Below the pieces are notes generated by a model that was not told the origin of the DNA, did not search any database, and saw nothing but the letters and a program-made list of their open reading frames with translations. From positions 1 through 53,278 of the forward strand of contig JALFUQ010000067.1 of the NCBI GenBank assembly GCA_022784505.1: a stretch of 53,278 nucleotides of DNA, written 5' to 3'. The translations under genes were made by a program, and so were the position numbers. Origin of the DNA: Bacillota bacterium (lineage in GTDB: Bacteria > Bacillota > Clostridia > Oscillospirales > Oscillospiraceae). This document shows positions 6,939 through 16,776 of this stretch, piece after piece (the first letter of the stretch is position 1; each line of letters starts with the position of its first letter).

Positions 6939-9900
6939 ATGAATATGCAGGGTAGGTACATTGAAGATGACATGCTGTTTGCGCTTGCAGCGCAATCAGC
7001 GAGGCTCTGCCGCAAGGCCGAGCCCGTGCCGGCAAAAACGCAGGTAGACAAGCTGCGTGCCGCCTTAAACGAGATAGATGCAGCCTACGAAAAGGTCGAC
7101 GAGCGCTTCGGCACAGCGGCAAGCGTGCCCACTGCGTGCCGGTGGCTTTTGGATAACCGCTACATCGCCGTACGTGAGGCAAAGTGCGCCGCGGCGGCGT
7201 TTTTGCGGGAAAAGGCCCTGCGAGGCTCGGAGTCTGGCGTTATATTGCTCGATCTATGCCGCGCACTCGTCGGCGCCGGTCTCGGCAAGGTGACAGAGCC
7301 CAGGTGCAGGCTGTTTCTCGATGGGTACCAAAGCGTTTCCGTTTTGCCGAGAAAGGAGCTGTACCTGTTCCCTGCTGCGCTGCGCATGGCGCTTATCGAG
7401 CGCCTTGCCGAGCTCTGCCGCGAGCTTCTTTCAACTAACACCCCCGAAAAGCTGGCTGATGGCTTTGCCGCCGTCTTTACCTCGCTGCGTCTGGTCGGCG
7501 GGCTTGACATGCAGTGCCTTTTGGAATCCGTAGATGTCTCAGAAAAGCTTCTGCGGTCTGATCCTTCGGGCGTTTATTCCGAGATGGACGACCTCAGCCG
7601 TGCGTATTACCGTGAGCGGCTATCCCAGCTCGCCAAGGCAAACTCCATGGAGGAGCACTATCTCGCGAAGCACCTTATAAACCTGTGCTCGAAGGCCGAG
7701 GGTGACGCTCGCCATGTGGGGTACTACCTGTTTACAAAGCCCTTGGGCAAGGGCGAAAAAGCCTCCGGCGGTGCGCTGTATATAACGGCAAATGTGCTGC
7801 TCACATTGTTTTTGACGCTCTTGTGCGGCTTTTTGTCGCACAGCGTCATTGCAGCGGTTTTGCTGCTTCTGCCGATATCTGAGCTTACGAAAAACCTTCT
7901 GGACTATATAATTCTGCTTTGCGTGCCGCCAAGACGCATGCCGAGGCTGGAGCTAAAAAACGGCGTGCCGGAGAGTGCCAAGACCGTGTGCGTTATCTCG
8001 GCGCTTTTGTCCGACAAGGAGTCGGGGATGAAGCTCGGCGGACGCATAGAGGAGTTTTATCTGACTAACCGCCGCTGCGGCAAAAACCTCATGTTCGGCA
8101 TACTGGCAGACCTGCCGGAGGCCGCGTGTGCGGTGACCGACAACGACGCTGCGCTTATCCGAAGTGCCGTGAGTGCGGTCAGCAAACTAAATGAGCGCTA
8201 CGGCGGCGGGTTTTACCTTTTCACCCGACCGAGGACGGAGGATACGAGCCGCCATCGCTTCTGCGGCTTTGAGCGCAAAAGGGGCGCCGTGCTCGCGCTG
8301 GCCGCAATGCTCTGCGGCAAAAAGTCCGAGCTCACGGTCTCGGCAGGCGATATCGAAGCTCTTGCAGGTGCAAAATATATCATCACCCTCGACAGTGACA
8401 CGAACCCCACGCCGGACTCGCTCTGCGAGCTTATCGGTGCGATAACGCACCCATTGAATGCGCCGAAGCTCGACCGTGAAAACGCCTGCGTCGTCTCCGG
8501 CCACGGCATTATCCACCCCCGCATGAACTATGAGCTTTCCTCCGTCGGAAAGACGGATTTCTCGCGCATATTCGCAGGCATCGGCGGCACCGAGCCGTAC
8601 TCGGTGCTGTGCGGTGAACTGTACACCGACCTGTTTGACGCAGGTGGATTTTCCGGTAAAGGCATCATCGATGCCGAGGCTTTGTATGTCTGCTCGAGCG
8701 CCCACATCCCCGACGGGCTCGTTTTGTCGCACGACGCACTTGAGGGCGCGTACCTGCGCGGCGGGTACATGAGCGACACGGAGTTTACAGACAGCTTTCC
8801 CTCTACCCCCATTGCCTATTATCGCCGCAGTCACCGCTGGACTCGCGGCGACTGGCAGAACGCGGGCTGGATATTCAGCCGCGACAGCGCCATAACGGAT
8901 ATTGAGCGCTTTAAACTGTTTGACTCGCTGCGCCGCAGTCTCGTTGCGCCCCTGAGCTTTGCGGCGATATTCCTGGGGCTGCTTTTATCCGGCCATGCAC
9001 TCATGCTTGCGGCGTGGACGGCGCTGCTCGCGCTTGGCGCGAGACTTCTCATCGCGCTGACGGAGCTCGGAACCAGCCGCAGTTCCGACAGTCATGTCAA
9101 ATACCACAGCAGACTGTTCAAGGGGGTTTCGGCAGCGCTTATCCAAACAGTACTGCGGCTTTGGTTTCTGCCGTATGAGGCGTGGATATGCCTTAGTGCC
9201 GCCGCAGCCTCGCTCTGGCGCATGGGTGTGAGCCGCAAGAACCTGCTTGAGTGGGAGACCGCTGCGCAGAGCGAGCGCAAAAAGCGCAGCGCCGGTGCAT
9301 ACTACCTCAATATGTGGGCAGCGCCCGCGGCGGGTCTTGCACTCCTCATTTTCTCGACCGGAATTTTTGCAAAGACCGTCGGGCTGTTGTGGATAGTCGC
9401 GCCCTTGGCGGCGCTTGCGCTGACGCTTCCGGCAAAGCCCGTGAGGGAGCTTCCGGCGGACAAAAAGGAATTTCTTTTAGAGTGTGCCGAGAGTATTTGG
9501 GCGTATTTTGATAAATTCTGCACCGCTGATGATAACTTCCTGCCGCCGGATAATTATCAGGAGCAGCCGCCGGTCGGGCTTGCGCACCGCACCTCGCCGA
9601 CGAATATCGGGCTTGCTCTGGTGTCGGCTCTGTGCGCGGTAGACCTCGGCATCGACAAGACAGGCAGCGCGTTCGAGCTTATAGACAAGATGCTCTCGAC
9701 GCTTGAGAAAATGCCGAAATATTCGGGGCATCTTAGCAACTGGTACGACACAAGGACACTGCGCTGTCTGGAGCCTAAGTATATCTCCACCGTCGACAGC
9801 GGCAACCTCTACGCCTGCCTGCTGACGCTCAAAAACGGACTCATGGCGTATAACCGCGCAGAGCTTGCCGAGCGCGTGCAAAAGCTCATGCAGCCTATGG

Positions 9901-12900
9901 ATTTTTCCGTGCTGTTTGATAATGACCGCAAGCTTTTTTATATCGGCCTCGACCTTGAAAAGGGCACGCCGTCTGAAAGCTACTACGACCTTATGGCGAG
10001 CGAGGCGCGGCTCACAAGCTACCTTGCCGTTGCAAAAGGCGATGTCCCGAGGGCGCACTGGCGCAGGTTGTCGCGAGCCATGCGCTCGTACTCGGGGTAT
10101 CAGGGCATGGCAAGCTGGACGGGCACGATGTTTGAATACCTCATGCCCGAGCTGTTTTTGCCGCTCGTGCACGACAGTCTCATGTATGAGACAACAAAAT
10201 ATTGCATGTTCGTGCAGAAGCACCGGCAGACTCACTCAAAGCTTTGGGGTGTCTCGGAAAGTGCTTTTTTCTCGCTCGACCCCGCGCTCAACTACCGCTA
10301 CAAGGCGCACGGCTGCGCACATCTTGCGCTCAAGCGCGGGCAGGACAGGGAGCTTGTCATCTCGCCATACTCAAGCTTTCTCGCTCTTAACGTTGAGCCG
10401 TTCGCGGCGCTGTCTAATCTGCGTCGTCTCGAAGATACAGGTGCAAAGGGACGCTTCGGCTTTATCGAGGCAATTGACTTTACCCCCTCGCGCTGCCGCA
10501 GCGCAGACGGCGAGCCCGTGCGCTGCTACATGGCGCACCACCTTGGCATGAGCATGCTGTCGATCGCAAACTGTTTGCTTGACGGTGTTATCACGCGCAG
10601 GTTTATGGCGGATCCCCAAATGCACGCCTACCGCTGCCTTCTCGAGGAAAAGCTGCCGGTAAATGCGCCGGTACTCAAGCTCGGCGAGGCTGGCTTTGAA
10701 AAGCCGCAGCGGCTCACCGCCCAGCAGTGGGCAAAGCGGGGCGAGGATATCGACTTTGAAAACCCGAACTGCGCGGTCATTTCAAATGGCGTTTACAATG
10801 TTATGTTAACCGAAAACGGCACAGCCTCCGCCACCTGCGGCGACATGCTCGTCTACAAGCCGCCGTTTCGGCAGCTCGGCGAGGGGCACGGGCTTGAGAT
10901 AAGGCTTGAAGTCGGCGATAAAAGCTATTCGCTGCTGCCCGAGCCGAACGGCGCAGGCTTCATTTGGGAGCTCGGTGAAATCTCGTGCAGCTGGATGCAC
11001 GATACCGCCGATCTTGCGCTCAGGACAAGTGCCGCCACGGCGGGCGGCGAAAACGGCGAGCTGCGCTTTGTCGAGATAAGCGCAAAGCGCGATATCGAGG
11101 GCGCAAGGCTCAGCTTATGCTTCGAGCCGGTGCTTGCCGATTATAACGATTATGTTAACCATCCTGCATATTGGCGGCTGGGCTTGGATGCCCACTCGGA
11201 CGGCAACTGTTTGGTGCTGCACCGCATACCGAGAGGCAGGCAGTCTGAGGCGTGGCTGTGCCTTGCGTCAGACAGGAAAATGAGCTTCAAGGCCGACAGA
11301 AGCGGCGGTACGGGGCATTTGTCGACACCGTTTGTCACTGCAACCACCGAGGTCTCGCTAAAGGCCGGAGAGCGCATGGAAGTGCGCTTTGCCATGTGCG
11401 TTGGTGCAACGCCCGATGATGCTTACGCCGGTGCACAGCACATGCTGGCAATAGGCCCCGCCGAGTTCGGCGCGATGGTCTCGGCCTGCGCATCGATAAC
11501 GGGGATGGATACCCGAGAGGTGGATCAGGCGATGAGCATGATAAGGCCGTTATGGTTTCCAAAAGCAGAAAGTGCCTTTGTTTCCAAGCAAAAACTGTGG
11601 CAATACGGTGTGTCCGGCGACATGCCGATCATCGTCTGTCCAAGTGCGAAGGTGAGCCTTGAAACTGCCGAGAGCCTTACAAAGCAGTTTTGTCTGCTGC
11701 GCTCATGTGGCATATATTGCGACCTGGTTTTTCTCACCGACGAGGGCGGCGAGTACCACCGGCCGGTGTATGGCTGCGTTCGGGATATCCTCGCTTCGCA
11801 CGGACTTGAAGCGCTCATGGGTACGCACGGCGGCATTCGAATTTTACCTCTCTCGGCCGAGGGCGATATGCTTGCCTGTGCAAGCGTCATTATCGGCGCA
11901 GATGCTCCCGAAAGGCGGGTAGGTGTCGAGTATCTTCTGCCATATAATGAGCCGAGAAAGCTTGACTGCATACCCAAGTTCGGCTATGAGGATGATAATA
12001 GTTTCGTATTTTATGTAAACCGTTCGTTGCCGCCCAGGGTGTGGTCGAATATACTCACAAACGGCTCGTTCGGATTTTATGCTGCCGACTGCGGCATGGG
12101 CAGCATGTGGTACAAAAACGCCCGTGAAATGCGCCTTGACCGTTGGGTAAACGACCCCTACGCAGTGACAGGCCCCGAAACGCTCGAGTATATCACCGAT
12201 GGCGGCCGATACAGCATTTTTGCCGCCTCTGATGGCATTCCCTGCCGTGTTCGCTACGGCTTCGGCTACGCCGTTTGGGAAAAAAGCTTCGGCTCAACGG
12301 GCATCAGATGCACGGCATTTGTGCCTTCGGGGCTCGACGCAAGAGTTTTCATCATCGAGGTCTGTGGCTTGGTAACAGGCCAAATCGCATGGAAAACCGA
12401 GCTCCAACTCGCCGATAACGAGGACGATTATCTCGCCGTCAGCGCAGATTATGTTAACTCGATGTTTACCGCCTCAAGCAGCCGCTTTGCCCTGCCGGAG
12501 ACAAAATTCAAGGCGCTGTGCTCTGCGCCGATACTCGGCTGGACATGCGACCTGTTCTCGTTCCTGCGTGGCGAATTTGACGGGAAAACCGAGGCTCTGA
12601 CCGCACCGGTTTTCGCCGCAAAATTTAATTGCCAGCCGGTGAGTATCATCGTCTGCGGTGTTTGCGATGATGGCAAACTAATTGAGTTATGTAAACCTGA
12701 AACGGCGCTTGCCGAACTTGAAAAAGCCCAGGTGACATGGCGAAAAGAGGTTCTAAAGCTCGGATTTAGCGGAAGCACGCCGTTCGAGCATTATGTAAAC
12801 GGCTGGGCGGTATATCAAACACTTGCATGCCGATTGATGGGCAGGTGCTCGGTATACCAAAGCGGCGGGGCAATAGGCTTTCGCGATCAGCTTCAAGATG

Positions 12901-14159
12901 CGGTAAATCTGCTGCTCATCTCCCCCACCCCTGCAAAAAAGCAAATTCTCGACTGCTGCGCGCACCAATATCTTGAGGGTGATGTCATGCACTGGTGGCA
13001 CGCCATGCCCGACGGCGACAAGGGTGTGCGCACCCGCTGCTCGGACGATATGCTCTGGCTCGTGTGGGCGCTGTGCGAGTATGTTGAAAAGACCGGTGAT
13101 ACGTATATCTGTTCCGAATCCGCATATTATGTTAACTCCAAACCGCTTGGCGCCAGTGAGTCCGACCGCTACGAAACGCCGCAGCGCTCAGATGTATCCG
13201 CAAGCGTTCTCGATCATGCCAAGGCGGCGGTCGACTGCTGTGCAAACCGTGGTGTAGGAATGCATGGTCTGCTTTTGTTCGGCAGTGGCGACTGGAACGA
13301 CGGCCTGAGTAACGTTAACGGCGAGAGCGTTTGGTTGAGCTGGTTTTTTGCCCACACGGTAAGACGCTTTGCCGACCTGCTTGTAACGCTATGTAAACAA
13401 GGCTCGGACCACTACCGGGCACTCGCGGCCTCCTGCGGTGCTGCCGCCGACAGAGCTTGGGACGGCAGCTGGTATCTGCGCGGCTACTGGCCGGACGGCG
13501 AGCCTATTGGCTCGAAAAACGACGAGTGCTGCCGCATTGATTCCATCGTCCAAAGCTGGGCTGCCATGTGTACGGATGCCTCAAACAGCCGCATCGACAT
13601 GGCGCTCGACAGCGCCGTTTCCGAGCTTTACGACCGCGAAAACAAGCTTGTCAAGCTCTTCGATCCGCCGTTTTACGGCTGTGGGCGCGACCCGGGGTAT
13701 ATCCAAAGCTACGGCCCGGGGTTCAGGGAAAACGGCGGGCAGTATACGCACGCCGCCATCTGGCTCGCGATGGCATGTCTGCGCCGCGGCAGATCACGGG
13801 ACGGCTACGCAATTTTGTGTGACCTCATCCCCGAGACACACAACCTCAAGCGCTATATGGCAGAGCCCTTTGTGCTCCCCGCCGATATCTACGCCTGCCC
13901 CGAGCACATGGGTGAAGCCGGCTGGACATGGTACACCGGCTCCTCCGGCTGGTATTTTCGCGTCGTTTGCGAGGAGCTTTTGGGACTCAAGCTCTGGTCG
14001 GGCGCTCTTTATATTCGTCCCGCTCTGCCCGACGATTTCCCCGAGTGCCGCATAAAATGGACAAACGGCAGCGGCAAAACGCACGATATCGTCATTTCAC
14101 CCGAGCAGGTTCTGCTCGACGGCGAAAAATACGACGGAAAAGGTATACCATATAATTAA
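6939..14159 (+). CDS. cyclic beta-1,2-glucan synthase-like protein (GT84, glycoamylase-like, GH94)
   Basis: A 2406-aa membrane protein of the NdvB/ChvB type. Hydrophobic segments lie near residues 280-330, then a GT84-like glycosyltransferase with the DxD motif in KYIITLDSDTNPTPDSL (about 477) and a RSHRWTRGDWQ acceptor motif (about 629). More membrane segments follow near 665-710 and 790-830, then a glycoamylase-like domain (YSGYQGMASWTGTMFEYL near 1052). The C-terminal half is a GH94 phosphorylase module whose GDWNDG (near 2117) holds the expected catalytic Asp. In proteobacteria this architecture starts, elongates, cyclises and trims beta-1,2-glucan from UDP-glucose. It is shorter than the roughly 2800-aa Brucella/Agrobacterium proteins. 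The start ATG has GGAGG 8 nt upstream. Product and ring size cannot be told from sequence. Confidence 0.87.
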   Translation: MNMQGRYIEDDMLFALAAQSARLCRKAEPVPAKTQVDKLRAALNEIDAAYEKVDERFGTAASVPTACRWLLDNRYIAVREAKCAAAAFLREKALRGSESGVILLDLCRALVGAGLGKVTEPRCRLFLDGYQSVSVLPRKELYLFPAALRMALIERLAELCRELLSTNTPEKLADGFAAVFTSLRLVGGLDMQCLLESVDVSEKLLRSDPSGVYSEMDDLSRAYYRERLSQLAKANSMEEHYLAKHLINLCSKAEGDARHVGYYLFTKPLGKGEKASGGALYITANVLLTLFLTLLCGFLSHSVIAAVLLLLPISELTKNLLDYIILLCVPPRRMPRLELKNGVPESAKTVCVISALLSDKESGMKLGGRIEEFYLTNRRCGKNLMFGILADLPEAACAVTDNDAALIRSAVSAVSKLNERYGGGFYLFTRPRTEDTSRHRFCGFERKRGAVLALAAMLCGKKSELTVSAGDIEALAGAKYIITLDSDTNPTPDSLCELIGAITHPLNAPKLDRENACVVSGHGIIHPRMNYELSSVGKTDFSRIFAGIGGTEPYSVLCGELYTDLFDAGGFSGKGIIDAEALYVCSSAHIPDGLVLSHDALEGAYLRGGYMSDTEFTDSFPSTPIAYYRRSHRWTRGDWQNAGWIFSRDSAITDIERFKLFDSLRRSLVAPLSFAAIFLGLLLSGHALMLAAWTALLALGARLLIALTELGTSRSSDSHVKYHSRLFKGVSAALIQTVLRLWFLPYEAWICLSAAAASLWRMGVSRKNLLEWETAAQSERKKRSAGAYYLNMWAAPAAGLALLIFSTGIFAKTVGLLWIVAPLAALALTLPAKPVRELPADKKEFLLECAESIWAYFDKFCTADDNFLPPDNYQEQPPVGLAHRTSPTNIGLALVSALCAVDLGIDKTGSAFELIDKMLSTLEKMPKYSGHLSNWYDTRTLRCLEPKYISTVDSGNLYACLLTLKNGLMAYNRAELAERVQKLMQPMDFSVLFDNDRKLFYIGLDLEKGTPSESYYDLMASEARLTSYLAVAKGDVPRAHWRRLSRAMRSYSGYQGMASWTGTMFEYLMPELFLPLVHDSLMYETTKYCMFVQKHRQTHSKLWGVSESAFFSLDPALNYRYKAHGCAHLALKRGQDRELVISPYSSFLALNVEPFAALSNLRRLEDTGAKGRFGFIEAIDFTPSRCRSADGEPVRCYMAHHLGMSMLSIANCLLDGVITRRFMADPQMHAYRCLLEEKLPVNAPVLKLGEAGFEKPQRLTAQQWAKRGEDIDFENPNCAVISNGVYNVMLTENGTASATCGDMLVYKPPFRQLGEGHGLEIRLEVGDKSYSLLPEPNGAGFIWELGEISCSWMHDTADLALRTSAATAGGENGELRFVEISAKRDIEGARLSLCFEPVLADYNDYVNHPAYWRLGLDAHSDGNCLVLHRIPRGRQSEAWLCLASDRKMSFKADRSGGTGHLSTPFVTATTEVSLKAGERMEVRFAMCVGATPDDAYAGAQHMLAIGPAEFGAMVSACASITGMDTREVDQAMSMIRPLWFPKAESAFVSKQKLWQYGVSGDMPIIVCPSAKVSLETAESLTKQFCLLRSCGIYCDLVFLTDEGGEYHRPVYGCVRDILASHGLEALMGTHGGIRILPLSAEGDMLACASVIIGADAPERRVGVEYLLPYNEPRKLDCIPKFGYEDDNSFVFYVNRSLPPRVWSNILTNGSFGFYAADCGMGSMWYKNAREMRLDRWVNDPYAVTGPETLEYITDGGRYSIFAASDGIPCRVRYGFGYAVWEKSFGSTGIRCTAFVPSGLDARVFIIEVCGLVTGQIAWKTELQLADNEDDYLAVSADYVNSMFTASSSRFALPETKFKALCSAPILGWTCDLFSFLRGEFDGKTEALTAPVFAAKFNCQPVSIIVCGVCDDGKLIELCKPETALAELEKAQVTWRKEVLKLGFSGSTPFEHYVNGWAVYQTLACRLMGRCSVYQSGGAIGFRDQLQDAVNLLLISPTPAKKQILDCCAHQYLEGDVMHWWHAMPDGDKGVRTRCSDDMLWLVWALCEYVEKTGDTYICSESAYYVNSKPLGASESDRYETPQRSDVSASVLDHAKAAVDCCANRGVGMHGLLLFGSGDWNDGLSNVNGESVWLSWFFAHTVRRFADLLVTLCKQGSDHYRALAASCGAAADRAWDGSWYLRGYWPDGEPIGSKNDECCRIDSIVQSWAAMCTDASNSRIDMALDSAVSELYDRENKLVKLFDPPFYGCGRDPGYIQSYGPGFRENGGQYTHAAIWLAMACLRRGRSRDGYAILCDLIPETHNLKRYMAEPFVLPADIYACPEHMGEAGWTWYTGSSGWYFRVVCEELLGLKLWSGALYIRPALPDDFPECRIKWTNGSGKTHDIVISPEQVLLDGEKYDGKGIPYN

Positions 14160-14162
14160 AAA

Positions 14163-14194
14163 GTGTGTTATACTGTGTTATTATAAAAACACAC
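14163..14194. repeat. short inverted repeat between the glucan synthase gene and yfmF
   Basis: GTGTGTT at 14163-14169 pairs with AACACAC at 14188-14194. There is no T tract, so it is not a clear terminator. AT-rich -10-like boxes (TATACT, TATTAT) lie within it, so it could overlap a promoter for yfmF. Confidence 0.3.
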
Positions 14195-14212
14195 CGTGAA
14201 GGAGGCTTTCGG

Positions 14213-15502
14213 ATGGAAACCGTCAGATGCGAGCTTATCCCCGGCGTACGGCTGACCGCCCTGCGCAGCGACAAGTTTAAAACAGGCTGTCTGAGCATAA
14301 ATCTCATCACGCAGCTTAACAGAGATACCGCGGCACTAAATGCCGTGCTGCCGTTCGTTTTGCGCCGCGGCACGAGGTATCACCCCGATATGGAGACGAT
14401 AGCCGCCGAGCTCGACTCGCTTTACGGCACGGGGATCGAGCCGAGCGTCCGCAAGATAGGCGATATACAGTGCATCGGCTTTTACGCAAGCTTCCCCGAC
14501 GAGCGGTATCTGCCCGAAGGCAGCGACGTTTTTGAAAAGGCGGCAAACTTCACCTGTGAGCTGCTTTTAGCGCCGAACACGAGGGGCGGACTGTTCCTGC
14601 CTGCGTACGTCGAGAGCGAGAAGGAAAAGCTTCTTGACCTCATCCAAAGCCGCGTAAATGACAAACGCTCGTACGCAAAGCTCAGGCTCATAGAGCAGAT
14701 GTGCTGCTATGAGGACTACGCCGTGTCCCGCTTCGGCACGGAAGATGTCGCCGAGGGTATATATTATCAGAAGCTCACAAAATACTACCACAGCCTTATC
14801 TCCACAAGCCCCGTTGAGATCTTCTACTGCGGCAGTCTCGACGGTGCTGAGGTCAAGGATATCCTCTCGGACGCACTTTCCGGCATGACGAGGGGCGAGA
14901 TAAACTACGACATAGGCACGGATATCCGCATGAATGCCGTGGAGGACACGGTGCGCTCGTTCACTGACGAAATGGCCGTTACGCAGGGCAAGCTCGTATT
15001 GGGCTACAGGCTCGGCGAGTGCATGGAGGAACCTGACATTGCCGCTCTGTTCGTGTTCAACGCAGTTTTCGGCAGCGGCGTGACCTCTAAGCTTTTTATG
15101 AATGTGCGCGAAAAGCTTTCGCTGTGCTACTATGCCGGCTCGACAGTCGACACGCATAAGGGGCTGATGCTCGTCTCCTCGGGTGTTGACTTTGACAAGG
15201 CAGATGCCGCCAAGGCGGAGATATTTGCCCAGCTTGACGCAGTAAAGCGCGGCGATATAACAGACGAAGAGCTCGACGCTGCCCGCCGCAGCGTTGCCTC
15301 CGACCTGCGTTCATTTCTCGATTCGCAGGGTGAGCTTGAGGGCTTTTACCTTGCAAACACGCTTGACGGGCTTGAGTTTTCGCCCGATGAGCTTGCCGAG
15401 CTCGTGCGTGAGGTCAGCCGTGAGGACGTTATCGCGATCGCAAACAGCGTCGTGCTTGACGCAGAGTATTTCCTGAAAGGAGACAGCGAGGATGAACAGT
15501 AA
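14213..15502 (+). CDS. yfmF: M16-family peptidase-like protein YfmF, non-catalytic partner
   Basis: A 429-aa M16B-like protein starting METVRCELIPGVRLTALRSDKF. It has the two-lobed M16 fold pattern but no HxxEH zinc motif at the usual place (PFVLRRGTRYHPDMETIAAELDSLYGT), so it should be the inactive subunit of a heterodimer with the next gene. The ATG at 14213 is chosen because a GGAGG lies 7 nt upstream; the ORF's earlier Met at 14165 has none. It overlaps yfmH by 11 nt. In Bacillus the homologues are linked to EF-P 5-aminopentanol modification; that role here is inferred from family only. Confidence 0.88.
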   Translation: METVRCELIPGVRLTALRSDKFKTGCLSINLITQLNRDTAALNAVLPFVLRRGTRYHPDMETIAAELDSLYGTGIEPSVRKIGDIQCIGFYASFPDERYLPEGSDVFEKAANFTCELLLAPNTRGGLFLPAYVESEKEKLLDLIQSRVNDKRSYAKLRLIEQMCCYEDYAVSRFGTEDVAEGIYYQKLTKYYHSLISTSPVEIFYCGSLDGAEVKDILSDALSGMTRGEINYDIGTDIRMNAVEDTVRSFTDEMAVTQGKLVLGYRLGECMEEPDIAALFVFNAVFGSGVTSKLFMNVREKLSLCYYAGSTVDTHKGLMLVSSGVDFDKADAAKAEIFAQLDAVKRGDITDEELDAARRSVASDLRSFLDSQGELEGFYLANTLDGLEFSPDELAELVREVSREDVIAIANSVVLDAEYFLKGDSEDEQ

Positions 15503-16772
15503 GCACTTTTCAAAGATAAACGAAACGCTGTACACCGCTGAGCTTCCCAACGGGCTGCGGATAAATGTGGTCACAAAGCCCGGATTTGAGCTTGGCTACG
15601 CCGTGTTTGCGACAAATTACGGCGGTGCGCATCGTCGTTTTTTCCTAAACGGCCGGTGGCACGACACGCCGGCCGGAGTTGCGCATTATCTTGAGCACAA
15701 GATGTTTGACATGCCCGACGGCGACAATGCGCTGAGCGCGCTGTCGGCAAACGGCGCGCAGCCGAACGCCTTCACATCAAGCGGCATGACTGCGTATTAC
15801 TTCAGCTCCACCTCTGGTTTTGAGGAAAACCTGCGCATGCTTTTAAGATTTGTGTCCACCCCCTACTTCACCGACGAGACGGTGAGCAAGGAGCAGGGCA
15901 TAATCGGGCAGGAGATCGGCATGGTCGAGGATAGTCCCGGGTATGTGATATATAACCGCCTGATGCGCATGCTGTATGAGCACAATCCCGTGCGTGATCA
16001 GGTCGCGGGCTCTGTCGAGAGCATAGCCGAGATAACGGCCGAGACGCTTTATAACTGCCACAAGGCGTTCTACGCACCGTCAAACATGGTGCTGTGCGTT
16101 GCTGCCGACTGCGACCCCGAGCGCATTTATAAGATAGCTGAGGAAATTCTCCCCGAGCAAAAGGCAGAAATACCCACCGCTGACTTTGGCGAGGAGGAAA
16201 CGCTCTTCCCCATCGAGACCTATCACGCCGAGCTCATGGAGCTTTCCGCGCCCCAGTTTCTCATCGGTGCAAAGGTTGCGCCCGCCGAAAGGGGCGAGAC
16301 TTTGCTGCGGCAGAAGATAGTTGCCAAGCTTGCGCTGCGCACGCTGTTCGGCTCGTCGAGCAGGTTTTATAACCGCCTGTACTCCGAGGGGCTTTTAAAC
16401 CGCGATTACGATTACGATATCGACTACACCGCCGGTGTGGCGACCATCATGATATCCGGCGAAAGCTCTGACCCGCAGCGTGTTTTCAGCGAGATAAACT
16501 CCGCGATAAGCGGCGTAAAGGAAAATGGCCTTGTCCGTGACGCATTCGAGCGTGCGAAAAAAGCCTCGTTCGGCGCAAGGCTGCGCGGGCTTGAAAGCTT
16601 CGACAGCATATGTATCTCGATGGTGACCGGTCTTTTCGGCGGCTACTGCTCGCTTGACAGTTTTGATATTTTAGAGAGCGTCACCATAGACGAGTGCGAA
16701 AAGTTTTTGACCGAGTTCATGGCACCGGACAGGCTCGCCATGAGCGTACTTTCTCCGATAAGCAAGGATTAA
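15492..16772 (+). CDS. yfmH: M16-family zinc metallopeptidase YfmH
   Basis: A 426-aa M16B protease with the inverted zinc-binding motif HYLEH at residues 65-69 followed by KMFD and by SANGAQPNAFTSSGMTAYYF, a hallmark of the clan. Its start lies within the 3' end of yfmF, a coupled arrangement typical of the active/inactive M16 pair. lgt follows after 4 nt, so peptidase pair and lipoprotein acylation are co-transcribed. Confidence 0.93.
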   Translation: MNSKHFSKINETLYTAELPNGLRINVVTKPGFELGYAVFATNYGGAHRRFFLNGRWHDTPAGVAHYLEHKMFDMPDGDNALSALSANGAQPNAFTSSGMTAYYFSSTSGFEENLRMLLRFVSTPYFTDETVSKEQGIIGQEIGMVEDSPGYVIYNRLMRMLYEHNPVRDQVAGSVESIAEITAETLYNCHKAFYAPSNMVLCVAADCDPERIYKIAEEILPEQKAEIPTADFGEEETLFPIETYHAELMELSAPQFLIGAKVAPAERGETLLRQKIVAKLALRTLFGSSSRFYNRLYSEGLLNRDYDYDIDYTAGVATIMISGESSDPQRVFSEINSAISGVKENGLVRDAFERAKKASFGARLRGLESFDSICISMVTGLFGGYCSLDSFDILESVTIDECEKFLTEFMAPDRLAMSVLSPISKD

Positions 16773-16776
16773 AATT

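Noticed and set aside
10790..13400. Recurrent TATGTAAAC / TATGTTAAC words inside the glucan synthase gene
   Set aside because: They encode Tyr-Val-Asn or Cys/Leu-Val-Asn in frame at irregular spacing and are explained by codon choice, not by regulator sites.
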